A DNA stretch of 64,000 nucleotides from UBA2357 sp041916775 (GTDB taxonomy: Bacteria; Pseudomonadota; Gammaproteobacteria; Burkholderiales; Rhodocyclaceae): positions 537,224-601,223 of the forward strand of contig JAYRYZ010000001.1 of the NCBI GenBank assembly GCA_041916775.1, in the 5' to 3' direction. Both the position numbers and the translations under genes were made by a program. Under the pieces are notes generated by a model that ran no database searches, was not told the DNA's origin, and saw nothing but the letters and a program-made list of their open reading frames with translations. Shown here piece after piece: positions 55,085 to 63,908 of the stretch; position 1 is the first letter of the stretch, and every line of letters begins with the position of its first letter.

Positions 55085-56176
55085 ATGAGTCTGAATCAGG
55101 AAGCCGTCACCCAGGCGCTGAAGTCGGTGGTGGATCCGAACACCGGCAAGGATCTGGTGTCTGCGCGCTGCATCAGGAACCTTTCGGTGAGCGGCGCGGA
55201 TGTGCGCTTCGACGTCGAGTTGGGATACCCGGCGAAGAGCCAGCACGACGCGATCCGCGCGCTGGTGCAGGGGGCACTTGCACAGCTCCCGGGGCTGGGC
55301 AGGGTCGAGTTCAACGTGCGCAGCCACATCGTCGCGCATGCGGTGCAGCAGGGTGTGAAGCTCCTGCCCGGTGTGAAGAACATCATCGCGGTAGCCTCCG
55401 GCAAGGGGGGCGTGGGCAAGAGCACGACCGCGGTCAACCTCGCGCTCGCGCTCGCAGCCGAGGGCGCGCGCGTGGGGATCCTGGATGCCGACATCTACGG
55501 CCCTTCGCAGCCGCAGATGCTGGGCATCGGCGACCAGCGTCCGGTATCGGACGACGGCAAGAGCATGGAGCCGCTCGAGGCGCACGGCCTGCAGGCGATG
55601 TCCATCGGCTTTCTGGTCGATGTAGAGACGCCGATGGTATGGCGCGGCCCGATGGCCACCCAGGCGCTCAACCAACTCCTGAAGGAAACCAACTGGCGTG
55701 ATCTGGATTATCTGATCGTGGACATGCCGCCGGGCACCGGTGACATCCAGCTCACCCTGTCGCAGAGCGTGCCGCTGACCGGCGCCGTGATCGTGACCAC
55801 CCCGCAGGACATCGCGCTGCTCGATGCGCGCAAGGGCCTCAAGATGTTCGAGAAGGTGGGCGTGCCGATCATCGGTGTGGTCGAGAACATGAGCATCCAC
55901 ATCTGCTCGAAGTGCGGCCATGAGGAGTCCATCTTCGGCACCGGCGGCGGCGAGAAGCTCTGCGCGGATTACGCGGTGCCTTTCCTCGGAGCGCTGCCGC
56001 TCGACCTGCAGATCCGCACCGAGGTCGATCGCGGTGTGCCCACCGTGGTCTCCGACCCGGACGGCCGCATCGCCGGCATCTACAAGGCCATCGCGCGCCA
56101 AGTGGCGATCCGCGTGGCCGACAAGGCCAAGGACATGACCCACAAGTTCCCGAGCATCGTGGTGCAGAACACCTGA
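55085..56176 (+). CDS. apbC: Mrp/ApbC-type iron-sulfur carrier ATPase
   Basis: ApbC (Mrp) is a cytoplasmic P-loop ATPase that carries Fe-S clusters to target proteins. From ATG 55085 the protein has 363 residues: an N-terminal MIP18-like domain (to about 90), the deviant Walker A motif SGKGGVGKST, DADIYGPSQP, and the Fe-S-binding pair in CSKCGHEESIFG. GAGGAACAACGAAC is upstream. The frame extending to 54980 is rejected because it lacks coding character. Confidence 0.94.
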   Translation: MSLNQEAVTQALKSVVDPNTGKDLVSARCIRNLSVSGADVRFDVELGYPAKSQHDAIRALVQGALAQLPGLGRVEFNVRSHIVAHAVQQGVKLLPGVKNIIAVASGKGGVGKSTTAVNLALALAAEGARVGILDADIYGPSQPQMLGIGDQRPVSDDGKSMEPLEAHGLQAMSIGFLVDVETPMVWRGPMATQALNQLLKETNWRDLDYLIVDMPPGTGDIQLTLSQSVPLTGAVIVTTPQDIALLDARKGLKMFEKVGVPIIGVVENMSIHICSKCGHEESIFGTGGGEKLCADYAVPFLGALPLDLQIRTEVDRGVPTVVSDPDGRIAGIYKAIARQVAIRVADKAKDMTHKFPSIVVQNT

Positions 56177-56305
56177 TGAACCCCGCCCGCCCGCCGGATC
56201 GCTGTTCGGTCTGGCAAGGGCGGGCGTTAGGCCCTAAACTACGCGGATTTTTCGGGCGCCGGCCCGGTTGTCACGGCCTTCAAGGCATCAGAGGAATTCG
56301 CGCCC

Positions 56306-56872
56306 ATGTCCATCAAGTCCGACAAGTGGATCCGCCGCATGGCGGAGCAGCACGACATGATCGAGCCGTTCGCCCCCGAACTGGTTCGCCACAACGAGAG
56401 CGGCAAGATCGTCTCCTACGGCACCTCGAGCTACGGTTACGACGTGCGCTGCGCCAACGAATTCAAGATCTTCACCAACATCAACTCGACCATCGTCGAC
56501 CCCAAGGATTTCGACGCGCGCAATTTCGTCGATTTCGTCGGCGACGTGTGCATCATCCCGCCGAATTCGTTCGCGCTGGCGCGCACCGTGGAGTACTTCC
56601 GTATCCCGCGCAGCGTGCTCACCGTCTGCCTCGGCAAGAGCACCTATGCGCGCTGCGGCATCATCGTCAACGTCACCCCGCTCGAGCCGGAGTGGGAAGG
56701 GCATGTGACGCTGGAGTTCTCCAACACCACCCCGCTGCCGGCGAAGATCTACGCCAATGAGGGTGTTGCGCAGATGCTCTTCTTCGAGTCCGACGAGGTG
56801 TGCGAAACCTCGTACAAGGACCGCGGCGGCAAGTATCTCGGCCAGACCGGCGTGACCCTGCCGAAGATCTGA
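56306..56872 (+). CDS. dcd: dCTP deaminase
   Basis: Dcd deaminates dCTP to dUTP for thymidylate synthesis. This 188-residue trimeric enzyme shows MSIKSDKWIRRMAEQHDMIEPF, the segment SYGTSSYGYDVRC, and the catalytic region CLGKSTYARCGIIVNVTPLEPEWEGHVTLEFSN, all typical. It follows apbC by about 130 bases and is followed by a decarboxylase gene. Together with thyA and folA in the window it completes much of the dTMP route. Confidence 0.95.
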   Translation: MSIKSDKWIRRMAEQHDMIEPFAPELVRHNESGKIVSYGTSSYGYDVRCANEFKIFTNINSTIVDPKDFDARNFVDFVGDVCIIPPNSFALARTVEYFRIPRSVLTVCLGKSTYARCGIIVNVTPLEPEWEGHVTLEFSNTTPLPAKIYANEGVAQMLFFESDEVCETSYKDRGGKYLGQTGVTLPKI

Positions 56873-56967
56873 TTCCGCTGCCGCTCGCCCGGGCGGTGTC
56901 GGTAACGTTCCCTACACAGCAACACCGGTATCATCCCGGCTCGCTTCACCTTTCGCTGGAGAACAGG

Positions 56968-59214
56968 ATGCGCTTTCATTTCCCGATCATCATCATCGAT
57001 GAGGATTTCCGCTCGGAGAACACCTCCGGCTTCGGCATTCGCGCGCTCGCGAAGGCCATCGAGGATGAGGGGCGGGAGGTGCTCGGCGTCACCAGCTACG
57101 GCGACCTGACCTCGTTCGCGCAGCAGCAGAGCCGCGCCTCGGCCTTCATCCTCTCCATCGACGACGAGGAGTTCTCGTCACCGGAGGCGTCCGAGCTCGC
57201 GATCACCAGCCTGCGCGCCTTCGTGCAGGAGATTCGCTTCCGTAACGCGGACATCCCGATCTTCCTGTATGGCGAGACGCGCACCAGCCGGCACATCCCC
57301 AACGACGTGCTGCGTGAGATGCACGGCTTCATCCACATGTTCGAGGACACGCCCGAGTTCGTCGCGCGCTACATCGTGCGTGAATCCAAGAACTATCTCG
57401 ATTCGCTCGCGCCGCCGTTCTTCCGCGCGCTCACGCACTACGCCGCAGACAGCTCGTATTCCTGGCACTGCCCCGGGCACTCGGGCGGCGTGGCCTTCCT
57501 GAAGAGCCCGGTGGGGCAGATGTTCCACCAGTTCTTCGGCGAGAACATGCTGCGCGCGGATGTCTGCAATGCGGTCGAGGAGCTCGGCCAATTGCTCGAC
57601 CACACCGGCCCGGTGGCGGCGTCGGAGCGCAACGCGGCGCGCATCTTCAATTGCGATCACCTGTACTTCGTCACCAACGGCACCTCGACCTCGAACAAGA
57701 TGGTGTGGCACACCACCGTGGCGCCGGGTGACATCGTGGTGGTGGACCGCAACTGCCACAAGTCCATCCTCCATTCGATCATCATGACCGGTGCGATCCC
57801 GGTGTTCCTCACGCCGACGCGCAACCACTACGGCATCATCGGCCCGATCCCGCTGGAGGAGTTCTCGATGGAGAACATCCAGAAGAAGATCGCGGCGAAC
57901 CCCTTCGCCACCGAGGCGACCGGCCGCAAGCCGCGCATCCTGACGATCACGCAGTCGACCTACGACGGCATCCTCTACAACGTCGAATCGATCAAGGATC
58001 TGCTCGACGGCGAGATCGACACCCTGCATTTCGACGAAGCCTGGCTGCCGCATGCCGCGTTCCACGACTTCTACGGCGACTACCACGCGATCGGTGCCGA
58101 CCGCCCGCGCTGCAAGTCGTCGATGGTGTTCTCCACCCAGTCCACCCACAAGCTGCTTGCCGGCCTGAGCCAGGCTTCGCAGATCCTGGTGCAGGATTCG
58201 GAGACGCGCAAGCTCGACCGCGACATCTTCAACGAAGCTTACCTGATGCATACGTCGACCTCGCCGCAGTACGCAATCATCGCGTCCTGCGACGTTGCGG
58301 CGGCGATGATGGAGCCACCGGGCGGGCCGGCGCTGGTGGAAGAGTCGCTGTCCGAGGCGGTCGAGTTCCGCCGCGCGATGCGCAAGGTGGACGCCGAATT
58401 CGGCGACGAGGACTGGTGGTTCCAGGTGTGGGGTCCGGAGTTCCTCGCCGAGGAGGGCATGGGCAGCCGCGAGGACTGGATGCTGAAGGCGGGTGAGCGT
58501 TGGCACGGCTTCGGCGATCTTGCCGAAGGCTTCAACATGCTCGACCCGATCAAGGCCACGGTGATCACGCCGGGGCTGGATGTGGATGGCGACTTCGCCG
58601 ATACCGGCATCCCCGCGGGCATCCTCACCCGCTACCTGGCCGAGCACGGCATCGTGGTGGAGAAGACCGGGCTGTACTCCTTCTTCATCATGTTCACCAT
58701 CGGCATCACCAAGGGACGCTGGAACACGCTGGTCACCGAACTGCAGCAGTTCAAGGACGATCACGACAGTAACCAGCCGCTGTGGCGCGTGATGCCGGAG
58801 TTCGCCGCGCGCTTCCCGCGCTACGAGCGGGTGGGGCTTAAGGACCTGTGCGCGCAGATCCACAGCTTCTACAAGTCCTACGACATCGCGCGGCTCACCA
58901 CCGAGATGTATCTCTCGGACATGGTGCCGGCGATGAAGCCCGCCGATGCCTTCGCCAAGATGGCGCACCGCGAGATCGAACGGGTGGCGATCGACGACCT
59001 CGAAGGTCGGGTGACGGCGATGCTGGTCACGCCGTACCCTCCGGGCATTCCGCTCCTCATCCCCGGCGAGCGCTTCAACCCCACGATCATGCGTTACCTG
59101 CAGTTCGCGCGCGACTTCAACACCCGCTTCCCGGGCTTCGAGACCGACATTCACGGTCTGGTGCGCGAAGAGGTGAATGGCGAAACACGCTACTACGTCG
59201 ATTGCGTGAAGTGA
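56968..59214 (+). CDS. Arginine/lysine/ornithine decarboxylase (fold I, acid-type)
   Basis: This 748-residue PLP enzyme removes CO2 from a basic amino acid to form a polyamine precursor. The N-terminal receiver-like wing domain (about 1-130) leads into the PLP core: GHSGGVAFLKSPVG, TNGTSTSNKMVWH, and the Schiff-base lysine K395 in STQSTHKLLAG. The C-terminal domain contains TPYPPGIPLLIPGERF. The length is that of the AdiA/LdcC-type decamers. Arginine, lysine or ornithine specificity cannot be decided. GGAG precedes ATG 56968; the longer frame overlaps dcd. Confidence 0.9.
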   Translation: MRFHFPIIIIDEDFRSENTSGFGIRALAKAIEDEGREVLGVTSYGDLTSFAQQQSRASAFILSIDDEEFSSPEASELAITSLRAFVQEIRFRNADIPIFLYGETRTSRHIPNDVLREMHGFIHMFEDTPEFVARYIVRESKNYLDSLAPPFFRALTHYAADSSYSWHCPGHSGGVAFLKSPVGQMFHQFFGENMLRADVCNAVEELGQLLDHTGPVAASERNAARIFNCDHLYFVTNGTSTSNKMVWHTTVAPGDIVVVDRNCHKSILHSIIMTGAIPVFLTPTRNHYGIIGPIPLEEFSMENIQKKIAANPFATEATGRKPRILTITQSTYDGILYNVESIKDLLDGEIDTLHFDEAWLPHAAFHDFYGDYHAIGADRPRCKSSMVFSTQSTHKLLAGLSQASQILVQDSETRKLDRDIFNEAYLMHTSTSPQYAIIASCDVAAAMMEPPGGPALVEESLSEAVEFRRAMRKVDAEFGDEDWWFQVWGPEFLAEEGMGSREDWMLKAGERWHGFGDLAEGFNMLDPIKATVITPGLDVDGDFADTGIPAGILTRYLAEHGIVVEKTGLYSFFIMFTIGITKGRWNTLVTELQQFKDDHDSNQPLWRVMPEFAARFPRYERVGLKDLCAQIHSFYKSYDIARLTTEMYLSDMVPAMKPADAFAKMAHREIERVAIDDLEGRVTAMLVTPYPPGIPLLIPGERFNPTIMRYLQFARDFNTRFPGFETDIHGLVREEVNGETRYYVDCVK

Positions 59215-59228
59215 ATTGACGTGTTGGT

Positions 59229-59250
59229 GCGGGCATCCGCGGATGCCCGC
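59229..59250. terminator. Probable bidirectional terminator between decarboxylase and folA
   Basis: GCGGGCATCC and its complement GGATGCCCGC make a 10-bp stem with almost no loop, located between two convergent genes. A weak T-rich stretch (GTGTTTC) follows on the plus strand and little on the other. A shared terminator is plausible. Confidence 0.55.
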
Positions 59251-59258
59251 AACGTGTT

Positions 59259-59783
59259 TCAGCGGCGGCGGTATTCGACGAAGTCGAAGTCGTGGTCGTT
59301 GTGCGCGTCGGCGCTGTGATGCGTGCGCGAGATCTCGATGAAGTCCTGCGGATCCAGAGGTGGAAAGTGCGCATCGCCTTCGACCTCGGCTTGCACCTCG
59401 GTGACCATCACGCAATCGGCACGCGGCAGCATCTGGCGGTAGAACTCGGCACCGCCCACAATGAAGACGCGCTCGCAGCCTTCAGCGGCCGCGCGGGACA
59501 GGGCTGCCTCGATGTCGCTGCAAACGACCGCGCCTTTCGCAGTAAGGTCCGGCGAGCGGGAGACCACGATGTTGGTGCGTCCGGGCAGCGGCCGCCCGAG
59601 CGAATCCCAGGTCTTCCGGCCCATCAGGATAGGGTGCCCCATCGTCACTGCGCGGAAGTGTTGCAGGTCGGCGCGTAGCTTCCACGGTAGCCCGTTGTCG
59701 CGGCCGATCACACCATTGCGCGCGACCGCAACGATGAGGACGATCTCCGGAGTGCCCTGCTGCGTAGGAGTATCTTCAGTCAT
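59259..59783 (-). CDS. folA: Dihydrofolate reductase
   Basis: FolA reduces dihydrofolate with NADPH. The 174-residue protein begins with MTEDTPTQQGTPEIVLIVAVARNG and has the family motif GRDNGLPWKLRADLQHF, GHPILMGRKTWDSLGRPLPGR and VFIVGGAEFYRQM. Its ATG overlaps the thyA stop by four bases (ATGA), and the two form an operon that recycles the folate used by thymidylate synthase. The N-terminal extension before IVLIVAVARNG is slightly longer than in enteric enzymes. Convergent with the decarboxylase. Confidence 0.95.
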   Translation of the reverse strand: MTEDTPTQQGTPEIVLIVAVARNGVIGRDNGLPWKLRADLQHFRAVTMGHPILMGRKTWDSLGRPLPGRTNIVVSRSPDLTAKGAVVCSDIEAALSRAAAEGCERVFIVGGAEFYRQMLPRADCVMVTEVQAEVEGDAHFPPLDPQDFIEISRTHHSADAHNDHDFDFVEYRRR

Positions 59784-60574
59784 ACCGACACCGGCGCCTT
59801 GATGTGCGGATGCGGGTCGTAGCCTTCCAGCGTGAAGTCCTCGATGCGGAAGGCGAAGAGATCCGTCACCGCCGGGTTGAGCCGCATCACCGGCAGCGGG
59901 CGCGGGGCACGTGAGAGCTGCTCGCGCGCCTGCTCGAGGTGGTTGAGGTAGAGGTGGCAGTCTCCTCCGGTCCAGATGAAGTCGCCAGGAACCAGCTCGC
60001 ACACCTGCGCCACCATCAGCGTCAGGAGCGCATAGGAGGCGATGTTGAACGGCACGCCGAGGAAGATGTCGGCGCTGCGTTGGTAAAGCTGGCAAGACAG
60101 TCGCCCGCCGGCCACGTAGAACTGGAACAGCAGATGGCAAGGCGGCAGCGCCATGCCATCGACCTCGCCCGGGTTCCACGCCACGACTAGATGGCGGCGT
60201 GAATCCGGGTTGCGTCGGAGTCCCTCCACCAGTTGAGTGATCTGGTCGATGGTCCGCCCGTCGGCCGTTTCCCAGCGTCGCCACTGCTTGCCGTAGACCG
60301 GTCCGAGGTCGCCGTTCTCATCGGCCCACTCGTCCCAGATCGAGACGCCGTTTTCCTTGAGGTAGGCGATGTTGGTGTCGCCACGCAGGAACCACAGCAG
60401 TTCGTGGATGATCGAGCGGGTGTGCAGTTTCTTGGTCGTCAGCAGCGGAAAACCGGTCTGCAGGTCGAAGCGCATCTGCCAGCCGAACACCGAGAGCGTG
60501 CCCGTGCCGGTGCGATCGGTCTTGCGATGGCCGTGTTCGAGCACGTGCTGCATCAGATCGAGGTATTGTCTCAT
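59780..60574 (-). CDS. thyA: Thymidylate synthase
   Basis: ThyA methylates dUMP to dTMP with methylene-tetrahydrofolate. The 264-residue protein is the standard length. The catalytic cysteine is C146 in LPPCHLLFQFYV, and the folate and dUMP sites are visible in DRTGTGTLSVFGWQMRFDL and QRSADIFLGVPFNIASYALL. All expected residues are present. It is upstream of folA on the minus strand and probably cotranscribed with it. Confidence 0.97.
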   Translation of the reverse strand: MRQYLDLMQHVLEHGHRKTDRTGTGTLSVFGWQMRFDLQTGFPLLTTKKLHTRSIIHELLWFLRGDTNIAYLKENGVSIWDEWADENGDLGPVYGKQWRRWETADGRTIDQITQLVEGLRRNPDSRRHLVVAWNPGEVDGMALPPCHLLFQFYVAGGRLSCQLYQRSADIFLGVPFNIASYALLTLMVAQVCELVPGDFIWTGGDCHLYLNHLEQAREQLSRAPRPLPVMRLNPAVTDLFAFRIEDFTLEGYDPHPHIKAPVSV

Positions 60575-60612
60575 CGGTGCTCCAGCGCACAGGGCAGATC
60601 AAAAAACCCTAT

Positions 60613-60618
60613 ATTATA
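60613..60618 (-). promoter_or_regulatory. TATAAT -10 element upstream of thyA
   Basis: A perfect TATAAT hexamer occurs on the minus strand 39 bases before the thyA start, inside a locally AT-rich stretch (60601-60620) of an otherwise GC-rich gap. The -35 region is not recognisable, so only the -10 is called. Confidence 0.5.
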
Positions 60619-60761
60619 TCCCGATCCATGTAGCTAGGGTGCGGGCGGATGGAGCGGGTTTAGGTGAAGAGTGAGCTTGTGATCGACGCCCCTGGCAGCC
60701 TCCCCATGCGCTCAACGGCATGCGGCCGCACTTCCTGTCCGCGGGCAGTTAGCACTAGCCA

Positions 60762-60791
60762 TTGCCCAAACTTCCCGCTGCGTGGTATCCT
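60762..60791 (+). promoter_or_regulatory. Sigma-70 promoter of the rpsF operon
   Basis: TTGCCC (60762-60767) and TATCCT (60786-60791) are separated by 18 bases and are followed by a GC-rich discriminator. It lies 66 bases before the rpsF start. Ribosomal protein operons usually have such promoters. The hexamers are not consensus. Confidence 0.5.
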
Positions 60792-60856
60792 CGCCGGCTT
60801 ACCTTGCTCCACCGGTCCGCATGCCGGGGGGCTGTCATCAACCGCAAGGAGTTTGC

Positions 60857-61240
60857 ATGCGACACTACGAAATCGTATTCATCGTCCACCCGGATCAGTC
60901 CGAGCAGGTGCCGGCGATGGTCGAGCGCTACAAGTCCATCGTGACCACGCGCGCCGGCCAGATCCACCGCCTGGAAGACTGGGGTCGCCGTCAGCTGGCC
61001 TATCCGATCCAGAAGCTGCACAAGGCGCACTATGTTCTCATGAACATCGAGTGCGACGGTGAGGCCCTGGCCGAGCTCGAGCATTCGTTCAAGTTCAACG
61101 ATGCGGTGCTCCGTCACCTCGTCATCAAGCAGAAGGCGGCGGTCACGACGCCTTCGCCGATGATGAAGGAAGAGAAGTCGCGCTCGCTCGCCACTGCAGC
61201 CGCAGAGAGCGACGACGAGCCGGAAACCACCGAAGAGTAA
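60857..61240 (+). CDS. rpsF: 30S ribosomal protein bS6
   Basis: bS6 binds with bS18 on the 30S platform. The 127-residue protein starts MRHYEIVFIVHPDQSEQVPAMVERY and contains the family pattern HRLEDWGRRQLAYPIQKLHKAHYVL, with an acidic C-terminal tail (ESDDEPETTEE) longer than in E. coli. In E. coli the tail receives added glutamates. AAGGAG precedes the ATG. It is the first gene of the operon rpsF-priB-rpsR-rplI. Confidence 0.97.
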   Translation: MRHYEIVFIVHPDQSEQVPAMVERYKSIVTTRAGQIHRLEDWGRRQLAYPIQKLHKAHYVLMNIECDGEALAELEHSFKFNDAVLRHLVIKQKAAVTTPSPMMKEEKSRSLATAAAESDDEPETTEE

Positions 61241-61261
61241 TCGCGTCGCCGGTTTGCGCAT

Positions 61262-61561
61262 TTGAACCAGCTCGTCATCGAAGCATCAATCGCCGAGTTG
61301 CAGCCGCTCCGCCTGACCCCGACCGGTGTGCCGGTCGCAAGTTGCAGGTTGGAGCATGCATCGGAGCAGGAAGAGGCGGGCCTCTCAAGAAGCGTGAGTG
61401 TGGAGCTCAATGCGGTCGCCCTCGGCGAACTCGCAAGAATGCTCGGCGCGGCGCAGCCCGGCATGAAGATTCGCGGTACCGGTTTTCTCGCGGCGAAGAG
61501 CCTGCGTAGCCGAAACCCGGTGCTGCACCTGAACAAGATCGAATTTCTGGAAGGAAACTAA
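61262..61561 (+). CDS. priB: Primosomal replication protein PriB
   Basis: PriB is a single-stranded DNA-binding OB-fold protein of the PriA-PriB-DnaT restart primosome, and lies within the rpsF operon in beta- and gammaproteobacteria. The frame of 99 residues begins with TTG at 61262; no in-frame ATG is near. The sequence has SIAELQPLRLTPTGVPVASC and LRSRNPVLHLNKIEFLEGN, matching the family. The rare start codon without a clear ribosome-binding site suggests weak or coupled translation from rpsF. Confidence 0.9.
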   Translation: MNQLVIEASIAELQPLRLTPTGVPVASCRLEHASEQEEAGLSRSVSVELNAVALGELARMLGAAQPGMKIRGTGFLAAKSLRSRNPVLHLNKIEFLEGN

Positions 61562-61562
61562 C

Positions 61563-61838
61563 ATGGCTTTCAAGCCCAAGTCGAAGTTCAAGAAAAAGGA
61601 CGATCGCGGCAACCGCGGGTTGTTCAAGCGTCGCAAGTACTGCCGCTTCACCGCCGAGAAGATCGCCGAAGTCGATTACAAGGATGTGGACATCCTCAAG
61701 GACTTCATCACCGAAACCGGCAAGGTCATGCCGGCGCGCATCACCGGCACCAAGGCCGGCTATCAGCGCCAGCTGTCCACCGCGATCAAGCGTGCCCGCT
61801 TCCTCGCGTTGCTGCCCTACACCGACCTGCACAAGTAA
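61563..61838 (+). CDS. rpsR: 30S ribosomal protein bS18
   Basis: bS18 binds bS6 on the small subunit platform. The 91-residue protein has an N-terminal lysine-rich extension (MAFKPKSKFKKKD), then the family core RRKYCRFTAEKIAEVDYKDVDILKDF and TGTKAGYQRQLSTAIKRARFLALLPY. It begins a single base after priB. The N-terminal extension is usual in betaproteobacteria. Confidence 0.97.
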   Translation: MAFKPKSKFKKKDDRGNRGLFKRRKYCRFTAEKIAEVDYKDVDILKDFITETGKVMPARITGTKAGYQRQLSTAIKRARFLALLPYTDLHK

Positions 61839-61850
61839 GAGGACATCACG

Positions 61851-62303
61851 ATGCAGATCATTCTTCTGGAAAAAGTCGCCAACCTCGGCGTGCTCGGTGA
61901 TGTCGTCAAGGTCAAGGACGGTTATGCCCGCAACTTCCTGATCCCGCATGGCAAGGCCAAGCGCGCGACGCAGGCCAACTTGGCCGAGTTCGAAGCCAAG
62001 CGCGCCGAGTTCGAGCGCATGCATGCCGAGAAGCTGGCGGAGGCGCAAGCGATCGCCACCCGCCTCGAAGGCCTGATGGTGCAGGTCACCCGCAAGGCGG
62101 GCATGGACGGCCGCCTGTTCGGCTCCGTGACCAATGCCGATGTCGCTGAAGCGCTGGTTGCGCAAGGCTTCGACATCGAACGCTCCGCGATCCGCATGCC
62201 GGACGGCCCGATCAAGCTGGTTGGCGACAGCCAACTCACCGTTGCGCTGCACTCCGATGTGGTGACGACGATCACCGTCTCCGTGCTCGGCGACCAGCAG
62301 TAA
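61851..62303 (+). CDS. rplI: 50S ribosomal protein bL9
   Basis: bL9 bridges the L1 stalk region of the large subunit and affects reading-frame maintenance. The 150-residue protein shows the N-terminal domain MQIILLEKVANLGVLGDVVKVKDGYARNFLIPHGKA, a long central helix, and the C-terminal domain with LFGSVTNADVAEAL. It closes the rpsF-priB-rpsR-rplI operon and is followed by a strong terminator. Confidence 0.97.
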   Translation: MQIILLEKVANLGVLGDVVKVKDGYARNFLIPHGKAKRATQANLAEFEAKRAEFERMHAEKLAEAQAIATRLEGLMVQVTRKAGMDGRLFGSVTNADVAEALVAQGFDIERSAIRMPDGPIKLVGDSQLTVALHSDVVTTITVSVLGDQQ

Positions 62304-62329
62304 TCGTCTTCCGTCGGACGTCACATAAG

Positions 62330-62354
62330 GGGGCTGCAGATGCAGCCCCTTTTT
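62330..62354 (+). terminator. Rho-independent terminator after rplI
   Basis: GGGGCTGC and GCAGCCCC form an 8-bp stem around AGAT, followed directly by five T. It is 26 bases after the rplI stop and ends the ribosomal operon ahead of dnaB. Confidence 0.9.
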
Positions 62355-62430
62355 CGTCGACCACTCCGTCTGGCTGGTTACAATCCCGCTTCACTCGAAC
62401 GGTTCCTGGCCGCGCAGGGCGGCGATCCAC

Positions 62431-63813
62431 ATGTACCCAGATTCACCCGTCGATCCGCAGATCGCATCCATCAAGCTGCCTCCCCATTCGCTCGAGGCCG
62501 AGCAGTCGCTGATTGGCGGCATCCTGCTCGATAACGCAGCGTGGGAGCGGATTGCGGATCTCGTAACGGATGCCGATTTCTACCGCGACGATCATCGACG
62601 CATCTACCAGCACATCTCCCGCCTCATCGATCAGGGCAAGCCCGCTGACGTCGTGACGGTGTTCGAGTCCCTGGAGAAGCACAACGAGGCCGAGCGCGCG
62701 GGTGGGCTTGCCTACCTCGCCGAAGTCGCCAATAGCACCCCGTCAGCCGCCAACATCCGTCGCTACGCCGAGATCGTCCGTGAGCGCGCGATCCTCCGCA
62801 AGCTCGTGACGGTCGGTGACGAGATCGCGGCCGGCGCGCTCAACCCCTCCGGGCGCGACGCCAAGGTCCTGCTCGACGAGGCGGAGGCCAAGGTGCTGGA
62901 GATCGCCGAAGCCGGTGCGCGCCACGCGAGCGGGTTCGTCTCGATCCAGCCGATTCTCAAGCAGGTCGTCGACCGGGTGCAGGAACTCTACGATCGAGAC
63001 AATCCGAACGAAGTCACTGGCGTGCCCACTGGCTTGGTCGATCTCGACGAGAAGACGTCCGGATTGCAGCCCTCCGACATGATCATCCTCGCCGGCCGCC
63101 CGGCGATGGGTAAGACCACGCTGGCGCTGAACATTGCGGAACATGTCGCCGTCGATTGCCGACTGCCTGTCGCCATCTTCTCGATGGAGATGCCTGGTAC
63201 GCAACTCGCGACCCGCTTCATCTCCTCGCTCGGCCGGATCGATCAGCAGAAGCTGCGCACGGGCCGACTCGGCGATGAGGACTGGCAGCGTCTAACGATG
63301 GCCATGGGCAAGCTCTACGACGCACCGCTCTTCATTGATGAGACACCGGGCCTCAACCCTATCGATCTGCGCGCACGTGCGCGACGGCTCGCCCGGCAGT
63401 GCGGGAAACTCGGCCTGATCGTCATCGATTACTTGCAACTGATGGCGGGCACCAAGGAGAGCGACAACCGCGCCTCCGAACTCTCCGAGATCTCGCGTTC
63501 GGTGAAGTCACTGGCAAAGGAGTTGCATGTGCCAATCATTGCGCTTTCCCAGCTCAACCGCAGCCTCGAGCAACGCCCCAACAAGCGGCCGGTGATGTCC
63601 GATCTGCGCGAATCGGGCGCCATCGAGCAGGACGCAGACATCATCATGTTCATCTACCGCGACGAGGTCTACAACCCGGATTCCCCGGACAAGGGCTCTG
63701 CGGAGCTCATCATCGGCAAGCACCGTAATGGTCCGACCGGCATGGTACGCATGACTTTCGTCGGCGAATGCACGCGCTTCGAGAACTACGCGGCAGGTCC
63801 GGGCGCGTCTTGA
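62431..63813 (+). CDS. dnaB: Replicative DNA helicase DnaB
   Basis: DnaB is the hexameric 5'-3' helicase of the replication fork. The 460-residue protein has the N-terminal primase-binding domain (SIKLPPHSLEAEQSLIGGILLDN at about 13-35), then the RecA-like core with Walker A AGRPAMGKT at 221-229, VIFSMEMP-type H2 segment, Walker B region LIVIDYLQLM, the SQLNRSLEQR segment and ESGAIEQDADII near the end. It is the usual length and contains no intein. It follows the rpsF operon, a common order in betaproteobacteria. Confidence 0.97.
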   Translation: MYPDSPVDPQIASIKLPPHSLEAEQSLIGGILLDNAAWERIADLVTDADFYRDDHRRIYQHISRLIDQGKPADVVTVFESLEKHNEAERAGGLAYLAEVANSTPSAANIRRYAEIVRERAILRKLVTVGDEIAAGALNPSGRDAKVLLDEAEAKVLEIAEAGARHASGFVSIQPILKQVVDRVQELYDRDNPNEVTGVPTGLVDLDEKTSGLQPSDMIILAGRPAMGKTTLALNIAEHVAVDCRLPVAIFSMEMPGTQLATRFISSLGRIDQQKLRTGRLGDEDWQRLTMAMGKLYDAPLFIDETPGLNPIDLRARARRLARQCGKLGLIVIDYLQLMAGTKESDNRASELSEISRSVKSLAKELHVPIIALSQLNRSLEQRPNKRPVMSDLRESGAIEQDADIIMFIYRDEVYNPDSPDKGSAELIIGKHRNGPTGMVRMTFVGECTRFENYAAGPGAS

Positions 63814-63848
63814 GGCGTGGCTCGACGCGAGCGTCCCGCGTAGGAAAC

Positions 63849-63863
63849 GACGCCACCGGCGTC
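63849..63863. terminator. Hairpin downstream of dnaB
   Basis: GACGCC and GGCGTC pair around ACC, 36 bases after the dnaB stop. No T-tract follows, so it is a weak terminator candidate. It lies before a strong promoter that reads off the window. Confidence 0.35.
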
Positions 63864-63880
63864 ATTCATTGACGAACGTG

Positions 63881-63908
63881 TTGACACTGTTTTCTGAGCG
63901 TGTAGAAT
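63881..63908 (+). promoter_or_regulatory. Near-consensus sigma-70 promoter of the stable-RNA type
   Basis: A perfect TTGACA (63881-63886) is 16 bases from TAGAAT (63903-63908), followed by the GC-rich discriminator CGCGCC. It is the strongest promoter recognised in the window. Downstream to 64000 there is no open reading frame of note, which fits an untranslated leader. Such promoters drive rRNA or tRNA operons, so a stable RNA gene probably begins beyond the window edge. Confidence 0.7.
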
